From positions 62,001 through 126,000 of the forward strand of contig NZ_QQOH01000006.1 of assembly GCF_003345655.1 (NCBI RefSeq): a DNA stretch of 64,000 nucleotides. Direction: 5' to 3'. The position numbers were made by a program, and so were the translations under genes. Source of the stretch: Motiliproteus coralliicola. Lineage in GTDB: Bacteria; Pseudomonadota; Gammaproteobacteria; Pseudomonadales; Balneatricaceae. The number at the start of each line of letters is the position of its first letter. Position 1 is the first letter of the stretch. Shown here piece after piece: positions 25,535 through 32,411 of the stretch. The notes under the pieces are model-generated. The model saw nothing but the letters and a program-made list of their open reading frames with translations. It did not search any database and was not told the DNA's origin.

Positions 25535-25627
25535 AGTCGCTAAGCTCAGCCTCTGTGATCGCGATCTATCCTTTACGGCCGGTTCCCTTGAACAGGGTCC
25601 TAGAAGCGCTCTACTCGGTCTAACCCC

Positions 25628-26182
25628 ATGCCAATGATTCCAGCAGGCTATCTGTACAAGTCGGTGGTCACTAAGCCCGATTGGCTGGAGTCCGACCGAA
25701 TCAAAGCAATCTATTCGCTCAGCGGTTGTGTCTCCGAGGACTTTTGCGACTGGATCGACCACTGGAAGCATAATGGCTACTGGCTGTTTGATTCACCCGA
25801 CGTGATGGAGGCGCTGGCAGCGGCCAACGGTATCGATCTTAAGGGCATGACGCTGTTCTTTTACCGCGTCTATCACCGGCAGTGGAACCAACAGACGGGC
25901 AGCTGGGAAAGTTTTCAACCGGAGGCCTCGTTACCAACCCAGGTTAAGCTTCCCGAGCGCGCTGTAGCGGCGGGCTATGATGTCACCAGTTTCAGTACTC
26001 AGAACGCGGCCGAGTGCTCGCCACTGTCGTGCAACCTGATGGCGCAGGAAATTACGGTGAATAAGTACTGCCTGTTAAGCTCACTCGAAGCCGCCAAACG
26101 ACTCATCGAATCCGGCACCTTTGCCCAGTGCGAGCCGGGACCGTACCGGATCGTTGAGGTATGCCGCATTGAAAAGATCTGA
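25628..26182 (+). CDS. unknown soluble protein
   Basis: A 184-residue protein without signal peptide, membrane helix or recognised motif. The N-terminal half alternates Trp and acidic residues (DWLESDRIK, DWIDHWKHNGYWLFDSP). The fold appears globular. It is the last of four orphan same-strand genes after the cassette array and may belong to the same accessory block. Base composition is nearer to the chromosome than that of cassettes 1 and 2. Confidence 0.6.
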   Translation: MPMIPAGYLYKSVVTKPDWLESDRIKAIYSLSGCVSEDFCDWIDHWKHNGYWLFDSPDVMEALAAANGIDLKGMTLFFYRVYHRQWNQQTGSWESFQPEASLPTQVKLPERAVAAGYDVTSFSTQNAAECSPLSCNLMAQEITVNKYCLLSSLEAAKRLIESGTFAQCEPGPYRIVEVCRIEKI

Positions 26183-26274
26183 CAACTCCATAAAATCCCC
26201 CACCGAACCGTCTGCCGGACATTGACCCAGCCGGCAACCAGAGCGGTATTTCTCTGTAGCGTGGAACATCCGAG

Positions 26275-26547
26275 ATGGACTGGAAGGTATTTTTAACGAT
26301 TTTTGGTGCGGTGTTTGTCGCCGAGCTCGGCGATAAGACTCAACTGGCGACGATGTTGTTCGCCACTGATAAAGCGGTCAGCAAATACACGGTCTTTTTT
26401 GCCGCCTCCGCAGCCCTGATCGTCGCCTCGGCTCTTGGGGTTCTCGCGGGATCACTGCTGTCGGAGTACATCAACGAGAAGTACCTGCACTATATCGCCG
26501 GGGTCGGCTTTATCGGCATCGGTATTCTGACTTTGTACAATGCCTAA
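26275..26547 (+). CDS. half-size Gdt1/TMEM165 (UPF0016) membrane protein
   Basis: A 90-residue protein with three predicted helices and one copy of the family motif ELGDKT (about 17-22), which coordinates Mn or Ca ions. Full-length members have two such motifs in inverted repeat. Single-motif proteins in bacteria probably work as homo- or heterodimers. Bacterial relatives export manganese or calcium. No second half lies next to it, so a homodimer is the simplest reading. Confidence 0.82.
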   Translation: MDWKVFLTIFGAVFVAELGDKTQLATMLFATDKAVSKYTVFFAASAALIVASALGVLAGSLLSEYINEKYLHYIAGVGFIGIGILTLYNA

Positions 26548-26610
26548 CGGCGGAGACTGTTAGTCGGTGGAGGAGCCACCTCCCCCACCGGTTTAGTGCC
26601 GGTTCATCCC

Positions 26611-27144
26611 TTAGTGGTGATGATGGGCTTCGGTCAATTTCAGACCCGGCGCCGGACCTTTCAGGTCATGGCTGTCCTGCCCTTCCTTCGGAATTTCGAC
26701 CCAGCGGTTTTCACCCTTGTCACACTCCTGAATCGTTTTCAGATGCAGAGTCTGACCCGGCTCACCCGCCAGCTTGGCGCGGAACACAAACTCGTCGTAC
26801 TGACTATCTAGCAGGTTGCCGCCGCTCCAGACGATCTCACGAACATCTTCGGTGATGCTGGTGCCGTAGTAGTCGTAGGGCTCGTCCAGTTTTTGCTTGA
26901 CTGTTTCCAGGGTCCAACCGGCCTTAGGCATCGGCTTGGCCTTGCGCAGCTCGGTCGGTAGCTGAATTCTTACGGTGTGGGTGGCGCTACCTTCGCAGCC
27001 ATGGCCGATGCGCATTACCGCCTTGTAGTGGCTGCCGACAGCGGCTTCCTGAACCTCCAGCGAAGCATGGGCGGAAGCTGTCATCGAGTAGCTACCAGCC
27101 AGGGTTGAAGCCAAAATCAAAGCGATAGGGGTTAACGATTTCAT
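26611..27144 (-). CDS. YcnI-type (DUF1775) periplasmic copper-binding protein
   Basis: A 177-residue protein. The ATG at 27144 is chosen for its AAGGAC ribosome site, and the signal peptide ends at ASA so that the mature protein begins with His (HASLEVQEAA). This terminal His, with a conserved Glu and Trp, is the copper site of YcnI-type domains. The conserved core GHGCEGSATHTVRIQLP is present (about 47-63). The C-terminus ends EAHHHH, a possible extra metal site. It lies downstream of a DUF2946 gene on the same strand, a pairing seen in copper-handling loci. Confidence 0.85.
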   Translation of the reverse strand: MKSLTPIALILASTLAGSYSMTASAHASLEVQEAAVGSHYKAVMRIGHGCEGSATHTVRIQLPTELRKAKPMPKAGWTLETVKQKLDEPYDYYGTSITEDVREIVWSGGNLLDSQYDEFVFRAKLAGEPGQTLHLKTIQECDKGENRWVEIPKEGQDSHDLKGPAPGLKLTEAHHHH

Positions 27145-27262
27145 CAAATTCGTCCTTACAAAAATCAACAAGGTTTCGTTGCCGGCAAAGGGCAACGAGC
27201 AGGCCGGCAGCTAGGCGTCAATCAGGCGAGCCGCCGGCAATCATTCAGCGTGTTTGTTGAGA

Positions 27263-27658
27263 TTAGGCGGTCGGCGGTGCACGAATTGGGGTGCTGAGCG
27301 ACCGAAATGCACGGATGTGGCTACCGTAATCGGTAGCTAAGAACGAAAGCTCGGAAGGTTGAAAGTCTTGAAGTGGCTCGGAATGGATCACCGCACCGAG
27401 CATGCTGCTCAGGGTACAGGTGCTGCACTGTTTCAAGGCCTCGACGGAGGACGAACTGCCTTGCGGATCTTCGGTCACGGAGACCTTTTTCAGCCCCTCC
27501 GTTGTACAGACAAGGACGTAACGACCCGCCTCATCGGCGACGATCAGATTAGCGGCGGAGTGGGCATTGCCGATCAGGGCATACTGGGCGAAAAGCAGGA
27601 TAGCCAAAAACCAGCTGACCCGCCGTTTTAGCCCTGTGTTCCAGACCCTGTGACTCAT
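27263..27658 (-). CDS. DUF2946-like small membrane-anchored protein
   Basis: A 131-residue protein from the ATG at 27658; a longer TTG reading to 27706 is possible. It has an N-terminal hydrophobic segment (VSWFLAILLFAQYALIG), a central LVCTTEGLKKVSV, a CSTCTL cysteine pair and the C-terminal RAPPTA ending typical of DUF2946 proteins. These are small periplasmic proteins found with copper transport and chaperone genes. It precedes the YcnI gene by 118 bases and probably shares its transcript. Confidence 0.75.
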   Translation of the reverse strand: MSHRVWNTGLKRRVSWFLAILLFAQYALIGNAHSAANLIVADEAGRYVLVCTTEGLKKVSVTEDPQGSSSSVEALKQCSTCTLSSMLGAVIHSEPLQDFQPSELSFLATDYGSHIRAFRSLSTPIRAPPTA

Positions 27659-27891
27659 TCGCTGTTGAATCCGTTTGGTTGAATTCGCCCGATAGACCGC
27701 TGCCAATGTGGTAGTTAAGACGTCCGATTCGGCAGATCAATTGGTTAGGGATTGTATCAATGCGGAGGGTTCAGTTATAGCGAATAAAGCAACATCACTC
27801 TCTATTTTTCATTACAGATCAACATCTTAGAAAACACTTAATTAAGATAAGCTTATTAACAACAAGCTCTTGATGCTATGACTGAAAAAAG

Positions 27892-27914
27892 AAAAATGGG
27901 AGCCGAAGCTCCCA
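27892..27914 (-). terminator. intrinsic terminator of peroxiredoxin gene
   Basis: On the minus strand GGGAGC-TTCG-GCTCCC, extended by one A-T pair, is followed by a run of T, 27 bases after the stop codon at 27941. Confidence 0.9.
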
Positions 27915-27940
27915 CTTGATTGGGTGAAATTACGGTCGAA

Positions 27941-28600
27941 TCATCCCGGCTGCTTCACCTTGCGCAGGTAAGGTTTGACGGTATCCCAGCCATCCGGGAA
28001 CATCGTCTCGGCCTCCTCATTGCTGACCGCCGGCACGATGATCACATCTTCTCCGTGCTGCCAGTTCACCGGAGTGGCCACCTTATGCTTGGCGGTAAGC
28101 TGCATCGAATCGATCACTCGCAGGATCTCATCGAAGTTACGCCCGGTGGTCATCGGATAGGTGATCATCAGCTTAATGTTCTTATCCGGCCCGACCACGA
28201 AGACCGAACGAACCGTCGCGTTGGTCAGTGCGGTACGCCCTTCTGCGGTGCCCGCTTCATCGGCCGGAAACATATTGTAGAGCTTGGCGATACTCAGGTC
28301 GGTATCGGCAATCACCGGGTAGCTCACCGTGCAGTTACCCACCTCTTCGACATCCTTGAGCCAGGCGACATGGTCATCCAGCGGGTCGATACTCAGGCCG
28401 ATGATCTTGGTATTACGCTTTTCAAATTCCGGCTGGATCTTGGCCATATAACCCAGCTCGGTGGTGCATACCGGCGTGAAATCCTTAGGGTGGGAAAACA
28501 ACACAGCCCAGCCATCGCCAATCCACTCATGAAAGTCGATCCGTCCCTGGGTCGTATCCGCCTGAAAGTTAGGCGCCTGATCATTGATTCGTAAAGCCAT
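27941..28600 (-). CDS. 1-Cys peroxiredoxin (Prx6 subfamily)
   Basis: A 219-residue cytoplasmic peroxidase. The peroxidatic cysteine lies in PVCTTE (about 43-48), with the preceding PKDFT helix. The conserved Arg is in TVRSVFVV. The long C-terminal dimerisation domain (about 160-219, PVNWQHGEDVIIVP) marks the Prx6 subfamily, which uses a single cysteine and reduces H2O2 and organic hydroperoxides. GAGGAGA precedes the ATG. It is transcribed alone with its own terminator. Confidence 0.94.
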   Translation of the reverse strand: MALRINDQAPNFQADTTQGRIDFHEWIGDGWAVLFSHPKDFTPVCTTELGYMAKIQPEFEKRNTKIIGLSIDPLDDHVAWLKDVEEVGNCTVSYPVIADTDLSIAKLYNMFPADEAGTAEGRTALTNATVRSVFVVGPDKNIKLMITYPMTTGRNFDEILRVIDSMQLTAKHKVATPVNWQHGEDVIIVPAVSNEEAETMFPDGWDTVKPYLRKVKQPG

Positions 28601-28734
28601 CGTTTTTCTCCTCGTTAATCCCCCCCAGTAAAGTTCGCTGCCAGACGACCAACTTGGCTTTCTAAGGGTAGTCGAGCGCAGAGGAGCTGCACCATTAAGG
28701 TGCCAGCGATGGCCGCTTGTGATCTCGAAAAACG

Positions 28735-29373
28735 CTAGCGTTGCAGCGATGCGGTCAGGGCGCCGGCGCCGATCAGGGCCGAGCCGCTAAGGCGATTGAA
28801 GCGCCGTTGGAAGCGCTCCGAACGGGCTTTGGAGCGCAAGTAACCGGCACCGAAGCCGTAACAGCAGACGGTGAAGACCGACACCAGTTCGAAGCTCATC
28901 ATCAGAATCAGCATCTGCGGCAAAGCCGCCGACTCGGGGCTGAGAAACAGCGGAAAGAACGCCATAAAGAACAGGATGCCTTTCGGGTTCAGTGCGGTGA
29001 TCAGAAACGCGCGCCGGTACAGCGCCCCCCAGCCGGGACTGTTATCGGTCTCGCCAACCGGGGAATCCATCTCCAGCTGCATCGGTTTGACCGGTGAACG
29101 CCAGGCCTTGATGCCCAGATAAACCAGATACAGGGCCCCCACCAGCTTCAACAACGTAAACAGCTCAGCGGAGGCGGCCAGAATTGCGCCGACACCGATA
29201 AACGACAGCGTCATCACCAACAGATCGGCGCTCATGGTGCCCAGCATCAGCGGCAACACCGCCCGATTGCCCTGATGCAGCGACTGCCCCATCACAAAAA
29301 TTGTGGTTGGACCGGGGGTCAGACAGAGCAGCAGTGCGGCGGCCATAAACGAAAGCCAGACTTCCAGGCTCAT
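28735..29373 (-). CDS. LysE/RhtB-family amino-acid exporter
   Basis: A 212-residue membrane protein from the ATG at 29373, which has GAGGAGA just upstream. It has about six helices. The family N-terminal motif LLLCLTPGPTTIFVMGQSL (about 15-33) and the central ALNPKGILFFMAFFP (about 122-136) are both present. The family exports amino acids or derivatives such as homoserine lactone. The substrate is unknown. Confidence 0.9.
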   Translation of the reverse strand: MSLEVWLSFMAAALLLCLTPGPTTIFVMGQSLHQGNRAVLPLMLGTMSADLLVMTLSFIGVGAILAASAELFTLLKLVGALYLVYLGIKAWRSPVKPMQLEMDSPVGETDNSPGWGALYRRAFLITALNPKGILFFMAFFPLFLSPESAALPQMLILMMSFELVSVFTVCCYGFGAGYLRSKARSERFQRRFNRLSGSALIGAGALTASLQR

Positions 29374-29589
29374 CAAGATCTCCTCAGGTTTATGCGGGCA
29401 GGTGATAACGGGGTTGCGAACAGACCATAGTAACCCGAACCGGCGGTTTCGGCACCAGCTCGTGGTACGCCCGTCGAGGAGGCGTAACACGGGTTCTGGG
29501 CTACATTGAAGGGTAACGGTTTCACGTGATGGATAATCACCTTCGGCGCGCACGATCTGACACGGTGGCCGCCGCAAGGGGCGATCAAC

Positions 29590-30774
29590 ATGGCCAACAC
29601 CACTGCCGATTACCGCTCAAGCCACGGCACCGCCTCCAAGCTGTTGCCGTTCGGCCTGCTCGCCTATGCCGGCGCAGCCCTGTCACTGCTGGCCTGCTAC
29701 GCTCAGATTATTGCCTCACTGGTGGCACCGCTGTTTGGTATTACCACTGCCCTTTACCCCGATAACCCAGCCATTAACCCCCACTTTCAGGCAGTATTGA
29801 TGTGGGTGTTTGGCCTGGTGACGGTGATCGGATTATCCCGAGACCGGGCCCAGAGCAGCAGACAATACCCATTGGTCGTTGGCGTTTGCGGCCTGCTGGT
29901 GATCGTCCTGACGCTCTATCTCTACTATGACGTCAGGATACTGATTCTCGGTTACATACTGCTGATCGTCGCAGCACTGCTGAATCAGAACGCACGCCTG
30001 CTCACGTTGAGGCGCCAGGTTGCGGCCCAGGCGCGGGAGCTGGAAACGATCAACCAGTCGTTGGAACAGCGTGTTACCGAGCAGGTCAACGAGATTGGCC
30101 GGCTGACCCGGCTGAAGCGTTTTCTGGCCCCCGAAGTGGTCGACCTGATCGTCACCCAAGGCAAGGAACCCCTGCTCAACAGCCATCGCGGTTATATTGC
30201 CACCCTGTTCTGCGATATCCGCGGCTTTACCTCCTGCTCGGAGCGGATCGAGCCGGAAGAATCGATCGAGGTGCTGCAGCGCTACCACGAGCATATCGGC
30301 CGACTGATCAGCCAGCATCAGGCCACCATCGATCACCGGGCCGGTGATGGTCTGGTGGTGTTCTTCAACGACCCGCTGCCCTGCCAACAACCGGTGTTGT
30401 CGGCCCTCAAGCTGGCGCTCGAGATCCGCAGCAGCTTCGATCAGCTCAATGTCGACTGGCACAAGCGCGGCTACAACCTGGGTCTTGGCGTCGGTATCGC
30501 CAGCGGTTACGCCACCCTGGGTACGGTCGGCTTTGAGGATCGCTACGATTACACCGCCAACGGCAGCTGCGTAAACCTCGCCTCCAGACTCTGCGATGAG
30601 GCCGCCAGCGGGCAGATTCTGATGGACCACAACAGCTACCTCGAGGTCGAGCAGCAGGTCGAGGTCGCGCCCGCGCGGGAGTTTCGGCTGAAAGGGTTCA
30701 GCCAGGAAGTGAGCGCTTACGAGGTCGTGGGGCTGCGGGATACCGGCGTCGGAAAGGTAGAATCCGCGGATTAA
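29590..30774 (+). CDS. membrane-bound class III adenylate/guanylate cyclase
   Basis: A 394-residue protein with four predicted helices in the N-terminal 140 residues, a coiled coil (about 138-178, LRRQVAAQARELETINQSLEQR) and a catalytic domain from about 200. Metal-binding aspartates are seen in FCDIRGF and in AGDGLVVFF. The substrate region DYTANGSCVNLASRL has Ser where many cyclases have Asp. The preceding LKRFLAPEVVDLI is typical of the signalling linker. The product is most likely cAMP. The 3' end overlaps the converging gene by 4 bases. Confidence 0.9.
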   Translation: MANTTADYRSSHGTASKLLPFGLLAYAGAALSLLACYAQIIASLVAPLFGITTALYPDNPAINPHFQAVLMWVFGLVTVIGLSRDRAQSSRQYPLVVGVCGLLVIVLTLYLYYDVRILILGYILLIVAALLNQNARLLTLRRQVAAQARELETINQSLEQRVTEQVNEIGRLTRLKRFLAPEVVDLIVTQGKEPLLNSHRGYIATLFCDIRGFTSCSERIEPEESIEVLQRYHEHIGRLISQHQATIDHRAGDGLVVFFNDPLPCQQPVLSALKLALEIRSSFDQLNVDWHKRGYNLGLGVGIASGYATLGTVGFEDRYDYTANGSCVNLASRLCDEAASGQILMDHNSYLEVEQQVEVAPAREFRLKGFSQEVSAYEVVGLRDTGVGKVESAD

Positions 30775-31145
30775 AAGTCTCGCCGGTAGGGTTCGTCGGC
30801 GATCAGCTGGTTAAGTTGCTTAAGCACCTGCTCAATCTGCTCGCGACCGGCACGATCGAACAGGTAACTGCCCAGGCCGGAGGCCATCGGTTCGGTATCC
30901 GGATCGCCCTGGGTCAGCGCCACGCAGCGTAGCCGGATCTGTTCCAGCTCCGGATCATGATAAAGCGGATAGCCGATAAACAGATCCCACTGGGACTGGC
31001 GGGCACTGCCGTCGATGACCGCCTGCAGCAGTTTGACGACCTCTTTGCGATTGGGGCGATAGCGACTGCGCGGACTGCGCGACACCACCCAGGCCAATAG
31101 CCCGATCACCACCAGACTGAACAGGAAGGTGATCAGGATCTCCAT
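30771..31145 (-). CDS. small membrane-anchored protein, unknown function
   Basis: A 124-residue protein with one N-terminal helix (about 3-21, ILITFLFSLVVIGLLAWVV) and a soluble C-terminal domain containing WDLFIGYPLYHDPELEQIRLRC. I do not recognise the family by name. It follows the DUF2489 gene by 17 bases on the same strand, so the two are probably co-transcribed and may work together at the inner membrane. Confidence 0.75.
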   Translation of the reverse strand: MEILITFLFSLVVIGLLAWVVSRSPRSRYRPNRKEVVKLLQAVIDGSARQSQWDLFIGYPLYHDPELEQIRLRCVALTQGDPDTEPMASGLGSYLFDRAGREQIEQVLKQLNQLIADEPYRRDF

Positions 31146-31162
31146 GGTTCAGGCGCCGGTTT

Positions 31163-31636
31163 TCACTGTTGGAAGCGGTAATCCGCCAGTTTGCGGGCCG
31201 CCTCAAGAATGGCGTCGTGGTGTTGCTGCTCCAGCGCCTCACGCTCCTGGGTCAGCTCGAAGCGTTGCTTGAGCTTGAGCTTTTTCCACTCATCCAGAAT
31301 CGGCATATGACTGGTGGCGTTGAACATCTCATTGATGATGCTGAAGTCTTCGTGACGATGCAGTTGCGGCGCCAGGTGATCGAGCAGTTTCTTCAACCGG
31401 ATGCAGCCTTCGGCCAGCTCGCACTGCTCGTCGATGATCGCCAGCGAGATCACCTTGACACTTTCGATCAGATAATCGCGCTGCTCCTGAGCCTTGGCCT
31501 TGGCTTCCTGCACCAGCTTCTCGTGGGCTTCTTGCGCTTTACGCTGAGTTTTCAGCTGCCAGCGGATCAACAGCAGTAACCCCACTACCAGGCAAAGGCC
31601 GATAAATACCAGGGTCAAAAACATATTCTGCGCCAT
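31163..31636 (-). CDS. DUF2489 membrane-anchored protein
   Basis: A 157-residue protein from the ATG at 31636, which has GGGAG 7 bases upstream; a start 15 bases further up is possible. One N-terminal helix (about 6-25) is followed by a long charged helix rich in Lys, Glu, Gln and Ala (about 28-60), then a conserved domain with CELAEGCIRLKKLLDHL, as in DUF2489. The function of the family is unknown. First gene of a two-gene unit. Confidence 0.8.
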   Translation of the reverse strand: MAQNMFLTLVFIGLCLVVGLLLLIRWQLKTQRKAQEAHEKLVQEAKAKAQEQRDYLIESVKVISLAIIDEQCELAEGCIRLKKLLDHLAPQLHRHEDFSIINEMFNATSHMPILDEWKKLKLKQRFELTQEREALEQQHHDAILEAARKLADYRFQQ

Positions 31637-31848
31637 CACGTCACTCCCCAAAAATCAGCGCCTATTGTAGCCGCGTGCTTCCTAGTTATGACACAGCGAT
31701 TGCAAAAAAACTCCAACACCGCCTGATTCAAGCTGCCGCTCCAGCCGGTAGATCGGCTACCGCCGCTTTACCATTTTTTACGCCCTGCCCACTTCTAAAT
31801 TAGCAACTTCTTAATTAAGATGGCGGCAAATTTTCTCGGAGATCCCTC

Positions 31849-32394
31849 ATGCTGCGTAATACCAAGTCCGGCTACGGCTGGGTCGCCATCACTTTCCACT
31901 GGCTCAGCTTCGCCCTGTTGATCCTGCTGACCTTAAAGGGCCTGTCGTTCGAGGATATGCCCAAGGGGCCGGAGAAGCTGGCCCAGATCGGCAATCACAA
32001 GAGCATGGGGACTATTTTCATGTTGTTGATTCTGGCCCGGCTGGGCTGGCGCGCCGCCAACCCGAAGCCGACCCCGCTGGGCGATAATGCCAAGATGAAC
32101 CGGATCTCGGCCATGGTCAGCGGTGCCCTTTACGGGCTGCTGTTGATCCAACCGTTGAGCGGCGCATTGATGTCCCAGGCCAAGGGCTACCCGGTTCAGG
32201 TGTTCAACCTGTTTGAAATGCCGATACTGGTCGGCGAAAGCGAAACCCTGGCCGGACTGTTCAGCCAGATCCATCACACCGCCTGGATGCTGATCGTGGC
32301 TCTGGTGCTGCTGCATGTGGTCGCTGCCCTGAAGCACCACTTCGTGGCCCGCAACGACACCCTGAAGCGGATCTTCGTGCCGCGCCGGGGTTAG
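31849..32394 (+). CDS. cytochrome b561 (di-heme, CybB family)
   Basis: A 181-residue membrane protein with four helices. Heme-ligand histidines are visible in ITFHWLSF (helix 1), GNHKSMG (start of helix 2), and IHHTAWML with LLHVVAALKHHF (helices 3-4). The family moves electrons between quinol or superoxide and other carriers in the inner membrane. It is transcribed alone, convergent with nasA. Confidence 0.9.
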   Translation: MLRNTKSGYGWVAITFHWLSFALLILLTLKGLSFEDMPKGPEKLAQIGNHKSMGTIFMLLILARLGWRAANPKPTPLGDNAKMNRISAMVSGALYGLLLIQPLSGALMSQAKGYPVQVFNLFEMPILVGESETLAGLFSQIHHTAWMLIVALVLLHVVAALKHHFVARNDTLKRIFVPRRG

Positions 32395-32411
32395 TCCATC
32401 GACAAGGGCGT

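Noticed and set aside
25535-25627. Gap between two orphan genes as a further attC site
   Set aside because: It lacks an AAC-ended first box next to the upstream gene and a GTT final box, and there is no attC-like hairpin.
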